Source: an uncultured Limosilactobacillus sp.
GTDB lineage: Bacteria > Bacillota > Bacilli > Lactobacillales > Lactobacillaceae
Length of the DNA: 64,000 bases
Assembly (NCBI RefSeq): GCF_934202705.1
Contig: NZ_CAKPYE010000003.1
Location: 124,001-188,000, forward strand
Direction of reading: 5' to 3'
Part shown: piece after piece, positions 1-9,554 of the stretch
How positions within the stretch are numbered: the first letter of the stretch is position 1
Layout of the letters: every line of letters begins with the position of its first letter
The notes under the pieces: generated by a model
The model's database searches: none
The model's input: the letters and a program-made list of their open reading frames with translations, nothing else
What the model was told of the DNA's origin: nothing
Position numbers and translations under genes: made by a program

Positions 1-1362
1 AGATGGTTGACTTTCGTTCACATTGCCATCCTTAGCATATTGAACTTCATCAGTGGCAGCCGTACCTTGAGCAACGGTTAATGGCTTATAGCTTGGTTCA
101 TACTTCTCGGCATCTGTCCGAGTATCTGTATGCTGTGTCGTAACCGTCAAAGGAACTGTAACGTTTTCACTGTAAATAACCTTACCGTCAGCATTCTTAT
201 ATTGAACAGTTACCGTTTCGTCAATTGGAGTAGTCGTGACGTTTGTAATATCATGACTGATCTTATCTGGATCAGCCCACTCAGCACCTGATGGAATTCC
301 GGCACCCTTGCTATCCTTATCCAAGTTAGTGATGCCTTTAGTTGCATCTGGAGTGTCATTAAGCGTTGTTGTAACTCCAGTTGTCTCTGGTTTAGTATAA
401 GTAACCTTGACGTTTACTGGAACATAGTCTTCTGAACCGTCCGCATACTTAACAAGTGCTAAACCGGTTGATTCACCCGGCTTGTTCACGTTCGGTGTTT
501 GAGCCGTCCAAGTTACCGTAGTCCCCTCAGGTTTAGTTGCTGGTTGACCATCAGCAGTCTTACCCCAGTTAATGTTGACATCATTAATGTTTGGTAAGTT
601 ACCAAGCACCGCAGTCGCAGAACCATTGATCGGATTATTCTTGCTTGCGTCATCAGTCCCTTGATGGCTTGGATCAGTAACATTGACGACGGTTGGTACA
701 TAATCTACTGAGCCGTCTGGGTAAGTAACCTTCACAACTCCTGGATGGTTACCAACCGTGGAGACATCTGGCGTTTGTGACCAAGTATAAGTTGGCGTGC
801 CACCAGTTGGTTGTCCACTTGGCCATTCTACCCCTTGACTAGGATCTGGGGTTTGCCCAACGGTCGTATCAATAGCTTTTCCACTTGGATCATTCTTGTC
901 GGCATCAGTATCATTCTTATCAGCTGGCTTTGAAGTGTCACCAACAATCACATTTACTGGTACCAAATCAACTGAGTTATCTGGGTAAGTGACCTTCACG
1001 ATTGCTGGAACCACACCAACTTTGGACGTATCTGGCGTGTTAACCCAGGTATACTTCGTCCCTGCTGGTAAAGCATCCTTGTTGCTGATTGCCTCCCCAG
1101 CCTTGTTGGTTAAGTCTTCATTTTGTGTAGCGTTAATGTCTTGACCATTAGGTGTGTTTTGATCAGCATCAGTTGCAGTTTGTTCAGTAACCTTCAGTGG
1201 AATCTTAACAAAGTCAACCGACCCATCTTGATAGGTTACCTTTGCCCATGCTGAAGTATCGCCAGTCGTCAGCTTACCGATTGGGTTAGTTGGAAATTCT
1301 TGAGCAGTACCGTCAGGTTTAACCATGGTCGTATTCCATTCCGTTTGGTCAGTACTCTTCAA
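1..1362 (-). pseudogene. Rib-repeat surface protein, in-frame continuation after a stop codon (runs off the window)
   Basis: The minus-strand frame that stops at 1363 stays open from 1362 to the window edge, with no further stop in 454 codons. It encodes about five Rib/alpha-like units, each with a beta strand ending in a motif like VKVTYPDGSVD followed by VPVNVxV and a DAxKNxP linker. Such units form rod-like stalks on surface proteins of lactobacilli and streptococci. This part cannot be translated without readthrough or a separate start, so it is the orphaned 3' part of the 1363-3588 gene. Any LPXTG anchor lies outside the window. The clean frame suggests the stop is recent or a sequencing error. 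Confidence 0.85.
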
Positions 1363-3588
1363 TCATTCAACTTTGTTGACCAATTGATTAAACTGGTCGT
1401 CAGACTTATTAATCTTGCCATCCGGGCCAATCAGGTCTTTAATCCCATTAATAGGCTGCAAATCATTCAGTGTCTGATCAGTCGTAGCATTAATGGTTTG
1501 AACTTCTGGCTGATACTTTTGATCATCTTTAATTTGACCATCACTATTTAACTCAGTTCCCATGGCAAGTCGTTGTGGCTTCCACCAACTAAAGTTATTT
1601 AAGAACTGGTTAAGGTATGGCGTTTGATATGAAACCCCTTCGCCGGCATTTGAAGCAAAGTTACCATTATCAAACTTAGCAGTTCCGTCACCGGCTTGGT
1701 TAGCAGCCATCGCAACTTGACCATTCGAGTTGTAGAATTGGTCGACGCCATCAGGCAAGCTGCCACCATGAGCATGCTGCCCTTGAGCGATAAATTGGTT
1801 AGCCTTGTCACCCCATGGGTTCTGGTTATGTTCAGATTCTAGATACCAAACATAATTTGGTGTTGTCGTGGTATTCCCTTGGAGCCATTGTTCAACTGGG
1901 GTCACGGCATTGTTTTTATTATGATTAATCCAAACATCATTAGAACTACCTTCAAGACGCAAGAGGTTCCCACTTTGCGCACCAGTCCGTTGTAAGTTGA
2001 CATACTTTGGATTATCAATGTTGATAACGTTCGTACCGCTGGTTCCCCACATCGTGATTAAGCCAACTTTAGATCTATGATTAGCACTATCAACTAATGC
2101 ACCTGTGTTTTGTGCTGAATCTGACAAGTTCAAGATAGCCCCATCTTTAACATCAATCGTAAAGGTTTTTCCTGATGATAATGTCGCATCACCATATGAA
2201 ATTAATGGTTGATTGGATTGGGCGACACCTTCACGGGAAATTTTAATTGTTCCAGCGTCACGAATTCCCGCATAGTTATCACTTGCTTCAATACCACCCG
2301 CAATGACACCAAAGTGAGTCCCAGCTTGACTAATTACTAAGTCGCCAGCACCACCGTCAGTACAGTCTTGCTTAGTATTGATATTAATTACACCAGTCGA
2401 CGTAACATCGACATATGATGCCAGAATAGCGGTTGAAGCGCCTTTACCCATGTTCATGTTCAAATTACCATTAACATGAACAACACTGGTTTTAGCATCA
2501 TCAATATTGGCAGTCTTTGCCCAATTCAGGAAACGAATTCCCATTACGCTGTCGGAACCATTGATATTCAATGTAGCCCCATTGCTGATGGTAAAATTAC
2601 CGGCATACTCAGGAGTAATATTAATAGCAAATGCCGCATGTTGCGTACCACCATTATTAGGGTTATTAAATTTAACATTAGTCGTCGTTGTTCCATCGAT
2701 AACGTCAACCCGGTTCGCAAAAATCGCTGACTTGTTATTAGCGTTAATCGTACTATTAAGAGTGTTGTTACCCTTTAAGACAACATTTGTTGTATGTTCA
2801 TTCCATAAGATAACTTGAGTGTCATTGGTTGTAGTAACTCCGTTAAAGGTTACCGTATCTTCTGCTGCATGCTTCCGACTAAGATCTTCTGTATATACAA
2901 TTCCTTGTTTGCTGTGGGTACCATCACCTACACTGCGAATTGTCATATTCTTAAATTCAAGATTCCACTTAGCGTCATCTGAACTTTGAGTTGCATCTTT
3001 GAGATAGAGATATGACTTACCAAAGTCAATGGTATGACCGTTCCCGTTGATCACAACATGACGCGCAGCATTTTGGTGATCAATTGTCCACCAATTCTCA
3101 GTTCCAAGATTAATGTCACTGTTGATATTAATTGTACCAACGTTGGCATCATTTAAGCCGTTAATCAAGCCTTGTGCATCACTAGCAGTTGCAGTTTGAC
3201 CAGTAGAATCAGCTACCGGTGTGGCTTCACTAGCATTCGCGTTAGCTGAATGAGTTGTCGCATTAGCAGATGGATTGGCTGCCTTTTCATCTTTCAGCGT
3301 TGCTGCTTGATTTGTTGAAGCATTCGTTGCATCGTTCTTTGGCAATGTCGTTGTTGCTTCATTTTTCTTCGATGTTGAAGCTGCTTGATCATCGCTGGTT
3401 GCCGTGGTGGTCGTTTCAGATGTTGCAGCTGGAACTTGCGTATCCGCCTTAGCAGCAGCATTTAATCCCATAAATGTAAAACCAATCAAAACGGAAGCAA
3501 CCCCGACGGTTAACTTTTTAATCGTAAACCGTTGTCGTTTTGGCTCTTGCTTCCGAAATAACTCTTGATGATTATTACTTGATAACAT
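1363..3588 (-). CDS. YSIRK-signal surface protein with beta-helix N-domain, prematurely stopped
   Basis: This is the N-terminal 741 residues of a cell-wall adhesin. A variant YSIRK signal (FTIKKLTVGVASVLIGF) lies within the first 45 residues, followed by a Ser/Thr/Ala-rich linker to about residue 140. Next is a long Asn/Thr/Gly-rich domain with short repeated strands (ININSDINLG, VVINGNGHTIDF), as in the pectate-lyase-like right-handed beta-helix seen at the tip of some Rib adhesins. The last residues (DQFNQLVNKVE) meet a TGA at 1363-1365, and the same frame then continues into Rib repeats. I chose the start at 3588 because GGAGG at 3597-3601 is 8 bases upstream. Secreted alone, the product would lack an anchor and be lost to the medium. 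Binding target unknown. Confidence 0.85.
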   Translation of the reverse strand: MLSSNNHQELFRKQEPKRQRFTIKKLTVGVASVLIGFTFMGLNAAAKADTQVPAATSETTTTATSDDQAASTSKKNEATTTLPKNDATNASTNQAATLKDEKAANPSANATTHSANANASEATPVADSTGQTATASDAQGLINGLNDANVGTININSDINLGTENWWTIDHQNAARHVVINGNGHTIDFGKSYLYLKDATQSSDDAKWNLEFKNMTIRSVGDGTHSKQGIVYTEDLSRKHAAEDTVTFNGVTTTNDTQVILWNEHTTNVVLKGNNTLNSTINANNKSAIFANRVDVIDGTTTTNVKFNNPNNGGTQHAAFAINITPEYAGNFTISNGATLNINGSDSVMGIRFLNWAKTANIDDAKTSVVHVNGNLNMNMGKGASTAILASYVDVTSTGVININTKQDCTDGGAGDLVISQAGTHFGVIAGGIEASDNYAGIRDAGTIKISREGVAQSNQPLISYGDATLSSGKTFTIDVKDGAILNLSDSAQNTGALVDSANHRSKVGLITMWGTSGTNVINIDNPKYVNLQRTGAQSGNLLRLEGSSNDVWINHNKNNAVTPVEQWLQGNTTTTPNYVWYLESEHNQNPWGDKANQFIAQGQHAHGGSLPDGVDQFYNSNGQVAMAANQAGDGTAKFDNGNFASNAGEGVSYQTPYLNQFLNNFSWWKPQRLAMGTELNSDGQIKDDQKYQPEVQTINATTDQTLNDLQPINGIKDLIGPDGKINKSDDQFNQLVNKVE

Positions 3589-3955
3589 AGTCGTAACCTC
3601 CATTACTTCAGTTGCTAGTATTATAAACACTTTTTCTATAAATGGTTATTTATTTTACTAAATATTTTTAAAACGCTATTAAATCAACGGATTCTACCCC
3701 CCAACAGTTTTAAATGATTTTTTAATCATATTAAATTCAAATTATATGTTTTTAATTTTTGACAAAATCATTGGTCCGTTGATAACGTATCATTCACTTT
3801 TGGTAGGACCTTTTTCTGATCAAAAGATAAGTGTTTTATCAACCAATTAATCACTAGAAAATATTATTTAATTGCACTGAATTCACAATTCTTTCACCCT
3901 TTTTCGGTATAATTAACCATGAAGCTTAATTAACTGCATCCATAGGAGGTTAACA
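3589..3955. other. AT-rich intergenic region between divergent genes
   Basis: This 367-bp AT-rich stretch separates the Rib-protein gene (minus) from the PepSY gene (plus). A TATAAT box at 3908-3913 is a plausible -10 for the PepSY gene, with AGGAGG at about 3945-3950. I see no RNA gene or inverted repeat long enough to call an operator. Confidence 0.5.
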
Positions 3956-4504
3956 ATGAAAACATCAAGCTTAAAAAAGCAGCTCATCAATGGATTGGCA
4001 ATCACAGTATTGACGACGAGTGCTTTAGGCGGGGTTGCTATCGCTGCAACTCCATCCGTTTCTGCCAGCACTAGTGCCATCCAAATTTCCGAAAAAACTG
4101 CCGTCAAGAAATTTCAAAAGACATTCAAAAACAGTAAAGTGGTTGAAGTCCAATTGGAGAAAAAAATGGGCGGCTACCGTTATGAAATTTCCGGTCGTGA
4201 TGACCAGCAAGAACATGACTTAACGATTAATGCCAAGAGTGGCAAGATCATTAACAAGCATTCTGAACAACTGGATGACGATGATCAAGATACGGCCTTG
4301 GACCTCAGTAAGTTAATCACTCGTAAACAGGCCACCAAAATAGCCGAAAAGGCAGCTAAGTCGGGTAAAGCAACTAGTTGGGATTTAAGTTATGAAAATG
4401 GCACCCCGGTTTGGGAAATTGAAGTTAGCCACGGTCATCAACAACACGATGTCAAAATTAATGCTGATAACCAAAAAGTGATCAGCAACGAACAAGACGA
4501 TTAA
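3956..4504 (+). CDS. secreted PepSY-domain protein
   Basis: The 182-residue product has a signal peptide at residues 1-35 (a KKQ-type basic start, a hydrophobic core, then a likely cleavage at AIAA or VSAS) and two PepSY units. These are at about residues 45-110 (AVKKFQKTFKNSKVVEVQL, then YRYEISGRD) and 120-180 (ITRKQATKIAEKAAKSGKA, then WEIEVS). PepSY domains are thought to inhibit or chaperone extracellular peptidases; the substrate here is unknown. There is no lipobox Cys or wall anchor, so it is probably soluble outside the cell. It has a strong AGGAGG site and ends at a bidirectional terminator shared with the convergent adhesin gene. Confidence 0.9.
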   Translation: MKTSSLKKQLINGLAITVLTTSALGGVAIAATPSVSASTSAIQISEKTAVKKFQKTFKNSKVVEVQLEKKMGGYRYEISGRDDQQEHDLTINAKSGKIINKHSEQLDDDDQDTALDLSKLITRKQATKIAEKAAKSGKATSWDLSYENGTPVWEIEVSHGHQQHDVKINADNQKVISNEQDD

Positions 4505-4520
4505 GCCATCAGCACAGTAG

Positions 4521-4560
4521 AAAAAGCTCGGAAAACCAAATTGGTTTCCCGAGCTTTTTT
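4521..4560. terminator. bidirectional rho-independent terminator
   Basis: A hairpin with arms AAAAGCTCGGGAAACC-like and GGTTTCCCGAGCTTTTTT has T-runs on both strands. It lies between the convergent PepSY gene and the 4578-11655 adhesin and can end both transcripts. Confidence 0.9.
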
Positions 4561-4577
4561 GACTCAATAATTATTAA

Positions 4578-7500
4578 TTAATGATTTTTCTTACGGCGTC
4601 CGACCGATAACAACCCAACCATACTCAATAATGCGCTCAGCCCAATGCCGACTGTCGCTTGAGCAGCTTGATTACCAGTTTGTGGCAGCCGTTGTGATTG
4701 TGAACTAGCCGTGTTTTGACGATGGGCACCGCGATCATTATTAACCACGCCTGAGTGCTGCCCGCTTAGTTGACCATTCTTTGGTTGTGGTATAGCAGAG
4801 TAGTAAACGTCCACCGTAGTTGAAGTGGTCGTTTGCGTTACTGTTGCCGTCCGAATGAATGACTGACTCGGCGTATAGCCACTGATCGTTGGCACATCAT
4901 AAACTGGCCAATTAGTCGTTGTCCACGGTCCATAAACTACTTGTCCAGTGACCTCATCGACCGTTGCCGTCCGCGTCAGATGAGCGTCCTGGTGGATTGT
5001 CTTGATAGATCCATCTGGCAAGTGCAAGTTGATCGTTCGGGTAATGGTTTGATTCAGATTATCATGATCAACGCCAGTTGGGTACTTCTTACCTGGATTA
5101 TCCGGCAGCGGATCTTGTGTCGTCTTCGTTTGATCTGGTGTTACCACGATCTTGGCATGCTTAACATGAACAGTGATTAATTGGTTATCATCATCGTCAT
5201 GATCAAACTGGTTCGGTACCTGGTTGCCACTGACCAGTACATATCCATGCTTCTGACAATCACGAATGATTTGGTCAAGCTTTTGGTGAGCTTCAGTTGG
5301 CACCCCATGATCAGACAATCCTTTGACTAAATGAACTGGCTGGTTACCACTGATCATTGTCCGCGTATTATCGTCAATAATCCGGTAGTCAATCGTCTGC
5401 TGATGAGGCGTGTAACTAATGTCCACAGTTTGATTATTCATCTTGTAGTTAACCGGTACCATTGAAAGATGCGTGACCGTTGGTGTGTACCCACTGAGTG
5501 AGGGTGTTTGATATGCCGCCCACTTATCAGTCGTCCCTTTCTTAATCGTCCACTCTCCGTGATCGACATGACCAGTAACTTCATCAACTATTGCTGTCCG
5601 TGTAAAGTGCACCGTCTGGGTCGTATTATCAGTAATCCCGTTCGGTCGGTGCAAACTAATCCAGCGAGTAACCGATTTGTTTAAGTCATCATGATCAACG
5701 CCCTTTGGGTATTTCTGACCAGGGTGATCCGGTAAGGTATCTTTTGGCGTCTTTGGCTTGTTTGGTTGAACCATAATCGTGGCGTGCTTCAAGGTAACCG
5801 TATAGGTAACGGTTGGCTTATCATCGTCACCATATTTTGGCGCCTCACCCGTTGGGTCAAAGCCGTTACCGTTATCGACCAGGACATAACCTTGTTGTTT
5901 CAAACTATTCAGAGTAGAAGCAGTCTTGTAATCAACTGTTTGACCAGCGGTTCCCGTTAAGACCTTTGAACCAGTGCCGGGAATCTCTGCACCATCATTA
6001 TCTTGATCCACGTATTTAACCTCGACGGTTGGGTCCTTCGCATATTTAATCGCCCGGGTAATCTTGGCCGTAGTCGTTCCCTTGGTCAGCGTTACGGTGG
6101 CGCCGTCCGTTAAGCCTTGGTCTTGATTAGCGTCGTTATCAACTGTAATCGTCAATGGAGCCAGCTGTGGAGTAGTCGTGTGATAACCCGTCTCCGCTGG
6201 TGATGGAACCGCCTGGGTGGTTGCTGATTGCCAGTTAATGGTTGGGGTGTCATGGTTGGCAGAATCCACGATTTCGTTTCCTTGCTGGTCCTTCACTGGC
6301 GCATTGGTCAGCTTACCAGTGACTAAATCAATGTAGGCTGTTCCAATTAAGGTGACTTGTTGACGAGCGTTAGTTGGAACATGACCAGTAAAGATACTAC
6401 CGTCGTTATTAACGTAGTTAACCTCTAAAGTAGCTGTCTTCTTCAAGTCGCTCAAACTTAACTTACTCTTGTCAGGCAACTTCTGATCTGTTCCCGTGAC
6501 CCTTTGAACTTTGTGATACAAGTGTAAGAACACATTTTGGTCGGTTTGATCATCATGATCGTATTTAGCAGGTAATTTGTCGGCAACCACGACATAGCCT
6601 TGATCTTGATATTGCTTAACGATGGTTTGATAAGTCCGCTGAGTATCACTACTGATAGTCTGATCTGATACACCATTTTCTAATGCTGCTTTATCTTTGA
6701 GTGTCGTCCCAGTCGTTTCATCCTTAATGGTGTAGGTCAGTTTTTGCGGATCGGCTTTGTAAGTCACCACAACATCTTTAGCATTTTGGCCCTGTTGAGC
6801 CTTAACTGCTGGGACACTCAATTGATCTGCAGTATAACCATGAATCTCTGGTGAAGCCACGACTTCATATTTATGAACATCCTGTCCACTCGTTGTCCGA
6901 CCACTTTGATTAATAGTTGACGAAGTTGCCATCCAATCGTTATTCGGTACTACTGCACCGGTAACCAGGTTCAGCTTCCCGGTCCGATTAAAGGTCACCG
7001 TTTCGGTAACCGGGTTGGATGCTTGCCCGCCATTACTATACTGGTAGGAAATCTGCCGTGTCGATTGTGACTGGTAATCCCTGGCATCAAAATTGGTCTT
7101 GGCTGGCCACTGATAAGGGCCGTCTTTGCCTACTGGCTGGTCCGCCGTGACCTTCGTGGTGGCGTTAACCGGAACCACGTGTTCAGCATAGTAAACCTTG
7201 ACGGTTTGATCATCGTCATTTGCTCCCACCGTGATCCTGGCAATCGTTGGCATTGCGGTTCCTGATTCATCCGTGGCTGGTTCATAGCCATGACTGCGTA
7301 AATCAGGATTAGTGACTGAGGCCCAGTCTGGATCGCTTGCTTGCCAAGCTTGATCACCATTAGTCTGGTCAACCTTGTAAACTTTCACCTGCTGACCATT
7401 AGCACCCTGATATTCGGTGTAGTCACCAGAAGTATTATAACCAATCAGCTGATGTGTTACGGTATCCGTAACTGCTGTTCGAGTAAAGGAAACCGTTTGT

Positions 7501-9554
7501 GGATCATGCTTAACTAGCGTGTCCGGCAACTTTGCACCCGTCGTCTGGTCATAGTAAGCAATCGTCCGCGTCACCGTCTTGGGTTCACTCGATACCGTTG
7601 TCCCATGTAACAGATGAACCGTTACCGTCTGGTTATCTTGATCATCAGTATCAAACTTCGTTGGCACTAGGTAACTGTCCTTTAAGACATAACCTTGACC
7701 AAGATAACCATTCACAACCTGTTGCAAATCAGTCTTGGCACTGGCTGGAACGTCACTAGCAGAGTTACCACTAGCTAAGTTAGCGGACTTCAGTATATTC
7801 CCCGAGTTATTATCATCAACAATTTGATAATCAATGGTCTGCTTAATTGGGGTGTAGGTAACGGTATATTCAACATCTGATGATGCATTATTGACCGTAA
7901 TGGACTTTATTTGTGAATTAGCGGCATCGTAGTTGGCCGTTGGCGATACTTTGAATGTATAGCCAGCTTTATCTGGAACCGTAACGGCTGGAAATTCATA
8001 ACTGTCTGCCGACCCATTCCAAACAATGCGGCCAGTTTGTGGATCTTTGTACCCAGTGCCAGTGAAATCATGGCTGGATTCCGTATCATCATGGGCCTTG
8101 CTGCCATCCGCGTAAACATAGTGAATGGTTTCTTTAACGGTATGTTTAGCCGTAATCGGTGTCCCAATCACCGCTTTAAAGACTACTGCATCCTGATCGA
8201 AGTCATACTTGGCTGTCTGTCCAAAGGCCGCCGTGCCGTTAGCGTAATCGTTTAAATAGCTTTCATGTGAATTTTCAATCGTGGGATGAGCGTAGTCAAT
8301 AACTAAATGTGCTGGCAATTGAGAGCGGTCCAATTCTGTTAAATCATGGTCTGATTGGAGGAAGTCAGATCGTTTCATCTGATCTTTTCCTTCCTGATAT
8401 TGATGATTCTGATCTGTTAAGACGACATCGTGGCTTGTCCCCTGCGCGTCAGTGTAGCGAATGACCGTTTTAATCGTTGACTGACCATTAATCTTAATCT
8501 TTGCGGACACCGGACTTTGCATGTTAATAACAACGGGCTTTAGTCCCATCGAACCATCAGAATTAGTGCTCCAAGTATTACTGGTGACTTGCGTAACTTT
8601 ATTCACGTCGTCATAAATATGTCGATCTTGGATTGGCATCACGGTACGATAGGTCGTATTGGCGGCAACATTGTCAGCCGTTACTAGAAGGGCTTTAACC
8701 TTGGACCAATCCGTAATTTGATCTGCCGTCTTAAATTGGGCTAATTGCGCATCCGTTAGATTCTTCAGATCATAATTCTGTGTGGCATAACGAATCGTAA
8801 TGCCCGAAGCCGGTTGATTGGTAGACATATTAATCACCGTTGCTGGTCCGGTCAGGATGGAAGCAAAGTGACCAGTCGTCTGCCCATCATCAAGGTCAAT
8901 TACTGACTTTACATTCGGCAGCGGAATGTTTTGACCATTGATGATCGAATTATAAACTTTCATCTGGTTACCGGTATGATCCGATTGACTTGTTTGCAGC
9001 GCTGGCGCCGGTTGATCAGTGGTTGACGTCATGGTGCCGACAGTGGCTCCCTTTGCCACAACAATATCCCAGTGACCATTTTCATCTATCAGCGTATTGG
9101 CAGCTGCCAAGTGGTCATTCTGAGCGATTGTCTTGAACAAAGATTTAAACGTGCCTTGATAGGTATCAACAGTTGCTCGTTGCTTAAGAAAATGAGTATT
9201 ATTATTAGCAAATTGCTTTGAAGCAACTAGCATTGCCACCGGCTTCGTGGTGGTTTGCCAGTCCGGAACATTCGATAATCCCTTGACCGTGACGTCAAAA
9301 CCATCATAAAGGTTGTTGTAATTTGACAAGTCCACCATGATCACCTGATGACCATCAATTACCTGTAATGAGACTGCCTTAGGATTAATTACCTGATGAC
9401 CATCACCCGTCGTCACCTGAATGTTTTGTCCTAATTGTTGTCCATTAATTGAAACCACATTATCAGGCAAAACCAGATAAGCAACCGGCTTTTTCAGTTG
9501 TGGCTTGTAATTATTCCTGATATCCATCGATTGAATACTCAATCTGTCCAGCAT
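4578..9554 (-). CDS. MucBP/MUB-repeat LPQTG adhesin, C-terminal part of a frameshifted gene
   Basis: This frame (1658 codons) holds the body and anchor of a mucus-binding adhesin. It carries at least four MucBP-like units of the type QTIDYxIxDDN...GYVLVxxxxxPxxFDxDDxxxQ, alternating with MUB B2-like segments containing RTATVDEVTGQV. It ends with LPQTG, a hydrophobic helix and a positively charged tail (GRRKKNH), the sortase A signal. The frame has no signal peptide and its first residues have no good ribosome site. It overlaps the 714-codon frame at 9511-11655 by 44 bp. The two frames join sensibly at DGYQ to NNYKPQ near 9515-9525, so this is one gene of about 2,360 codons broken by one frameshift. 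Confidence 0.9.
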   Translation of the reverse strand: MLDRLSIQSMDIRNNYKPQLKKPVAYLVLPDNVVSINGQQLGQNIQVTTGDGHQVINPKAVSLQVIDGHQVIMVDLSNYNNLYDGFDVTVKGLSNVPDWQTTTKPVAMLVASKQFANNNTHFLKQRATVDTYQGTFKSLFKTIAQNDHLAAANTLIDENGHWDIVVAKGATVGTMTSTTDQPAPALQTSQSDHTGNQMKVYNSIINGQNIPLPNVKSVIDLDDGQTTGHFASILTGPATVINMSTNQPASGITIRYATQNYDLKNLTDAQLAQFKTADQITDWSKVKALLVTADNVAANTTYRTVMPIQDRHIYDDVNKVTQVTSNTWSTNSDGSMGLKPVVINMQSPVSAKIKINGQSTIKTVIRYTDAQGTSHDVVLTDQNHQYQEGKDQMKRSDFLQSDHDLTELDRSQLPAHLVIDYAHPTIENSHESYLNDYANGTAAFGQTAKYDFDQDAVVFKAVIGTPITAKHTVKETIHYVYADGSKAHDDTESSHDFTGTGYKDPQTGRIVWNGSADSYEFPAVTVPDKAGYTFKVSPTANYDAANSQIKSITVNNASSDVEYTVTYTPIKQTIDYQIVDDNNSGNILKSANLASGNSASDVPASAKTDLQQVVNGYLGQGYVLKDSYLVPTKFDTDDQDNQTVTVHLLHGTTVSSEPKTVTRTIAYYDQTTGAKLPDTLVKHDPQTVSFTRTAVTDTVTHQLIGYNTSGDYTEYQGANGQQVKVYKVDQTNGDQAWQASDPDWASVTNPDLRSHGYEPATDESGTAMPTIARITVGANDDDQTVKVYYAEHVVPVNATTKVTADQPVGKDGPYQWPAKTNFDARDYQSQSTRQISYQYSNGGQASNPVTETVTFNRTGKLNLVTGAVVPNNDWMATSSTINQSGRTTSGQDVHKYEVVASPEIHGYTADQLSVPAVKAQQGQNAKDVVVTYKADPQKLTYTIKDETTGTTLKDKAALENGVSDQTISSDTQRTYQTIVKQYQDQGYVVVADKLPAKYDHDDQTDQNVFLHLYHKVQRVTGTDQKLPDKSKLSLSDLKKTATLEVNYVNNDGSIFTGHVPTNARQQVTLIGTAYIDLVTGKLTNAPVKDQQGNEIVDSANHDTPTINWQSATTQAVPSPAETGYHTTTPQLAPLTITVDNDANQDQGLTDGATVTLTKGTTTAKITRAIKYAKDPTVEVKYVDQDNDGAEIPGTGSKVLTGTAGQTVDYKTASTLNSLKQQGYVLVDNGNGFDPTGEAPKYGDDDKPTVTYTVTLKHATIMVQPNKPKTPKDTLPDHPGQKYPKGVDHDDLNKSVTRWISLHRPNGITDNTTQTVHFTRTAIVDEVTGHVDHGEWTIKKGTTDKWAAYQTPSLSGYTPTVTHLSMVPVNYKMNNQTVDISYTPHQQTIDYRIIDDNTRTMISGNQPVHLVKGLSDHGVPTEAHQKLDQIIRDCQKHGYVLVSGNQVPNQFDHDDDDNQLITVHVKHAKIVVTPDQTKTTQDPLPDNPGKKYPTGVDHDNLNQTITRTINLHLPDGSIKTIHQDAHLTRTATVDEVTGQVVYGPWTTTNWPVYDVPTISGYTPSQSFIRTATVTQTTTSTTVDVYYSAIPQPKNGQLSGQHSGVVNNDRGAHRQNTASSQSQRLPQTGNQAAQATVGIGLSALLSMVGLLSVGRRKKNH

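Noticed and set aside
7532..8255. Plus-strand open frames inside the adhesin genes (many throughout 1-31 kb)
   Set aside because: They are antisense shadows of repetitive coding DNA, without ribosome sites or protein-like composition.
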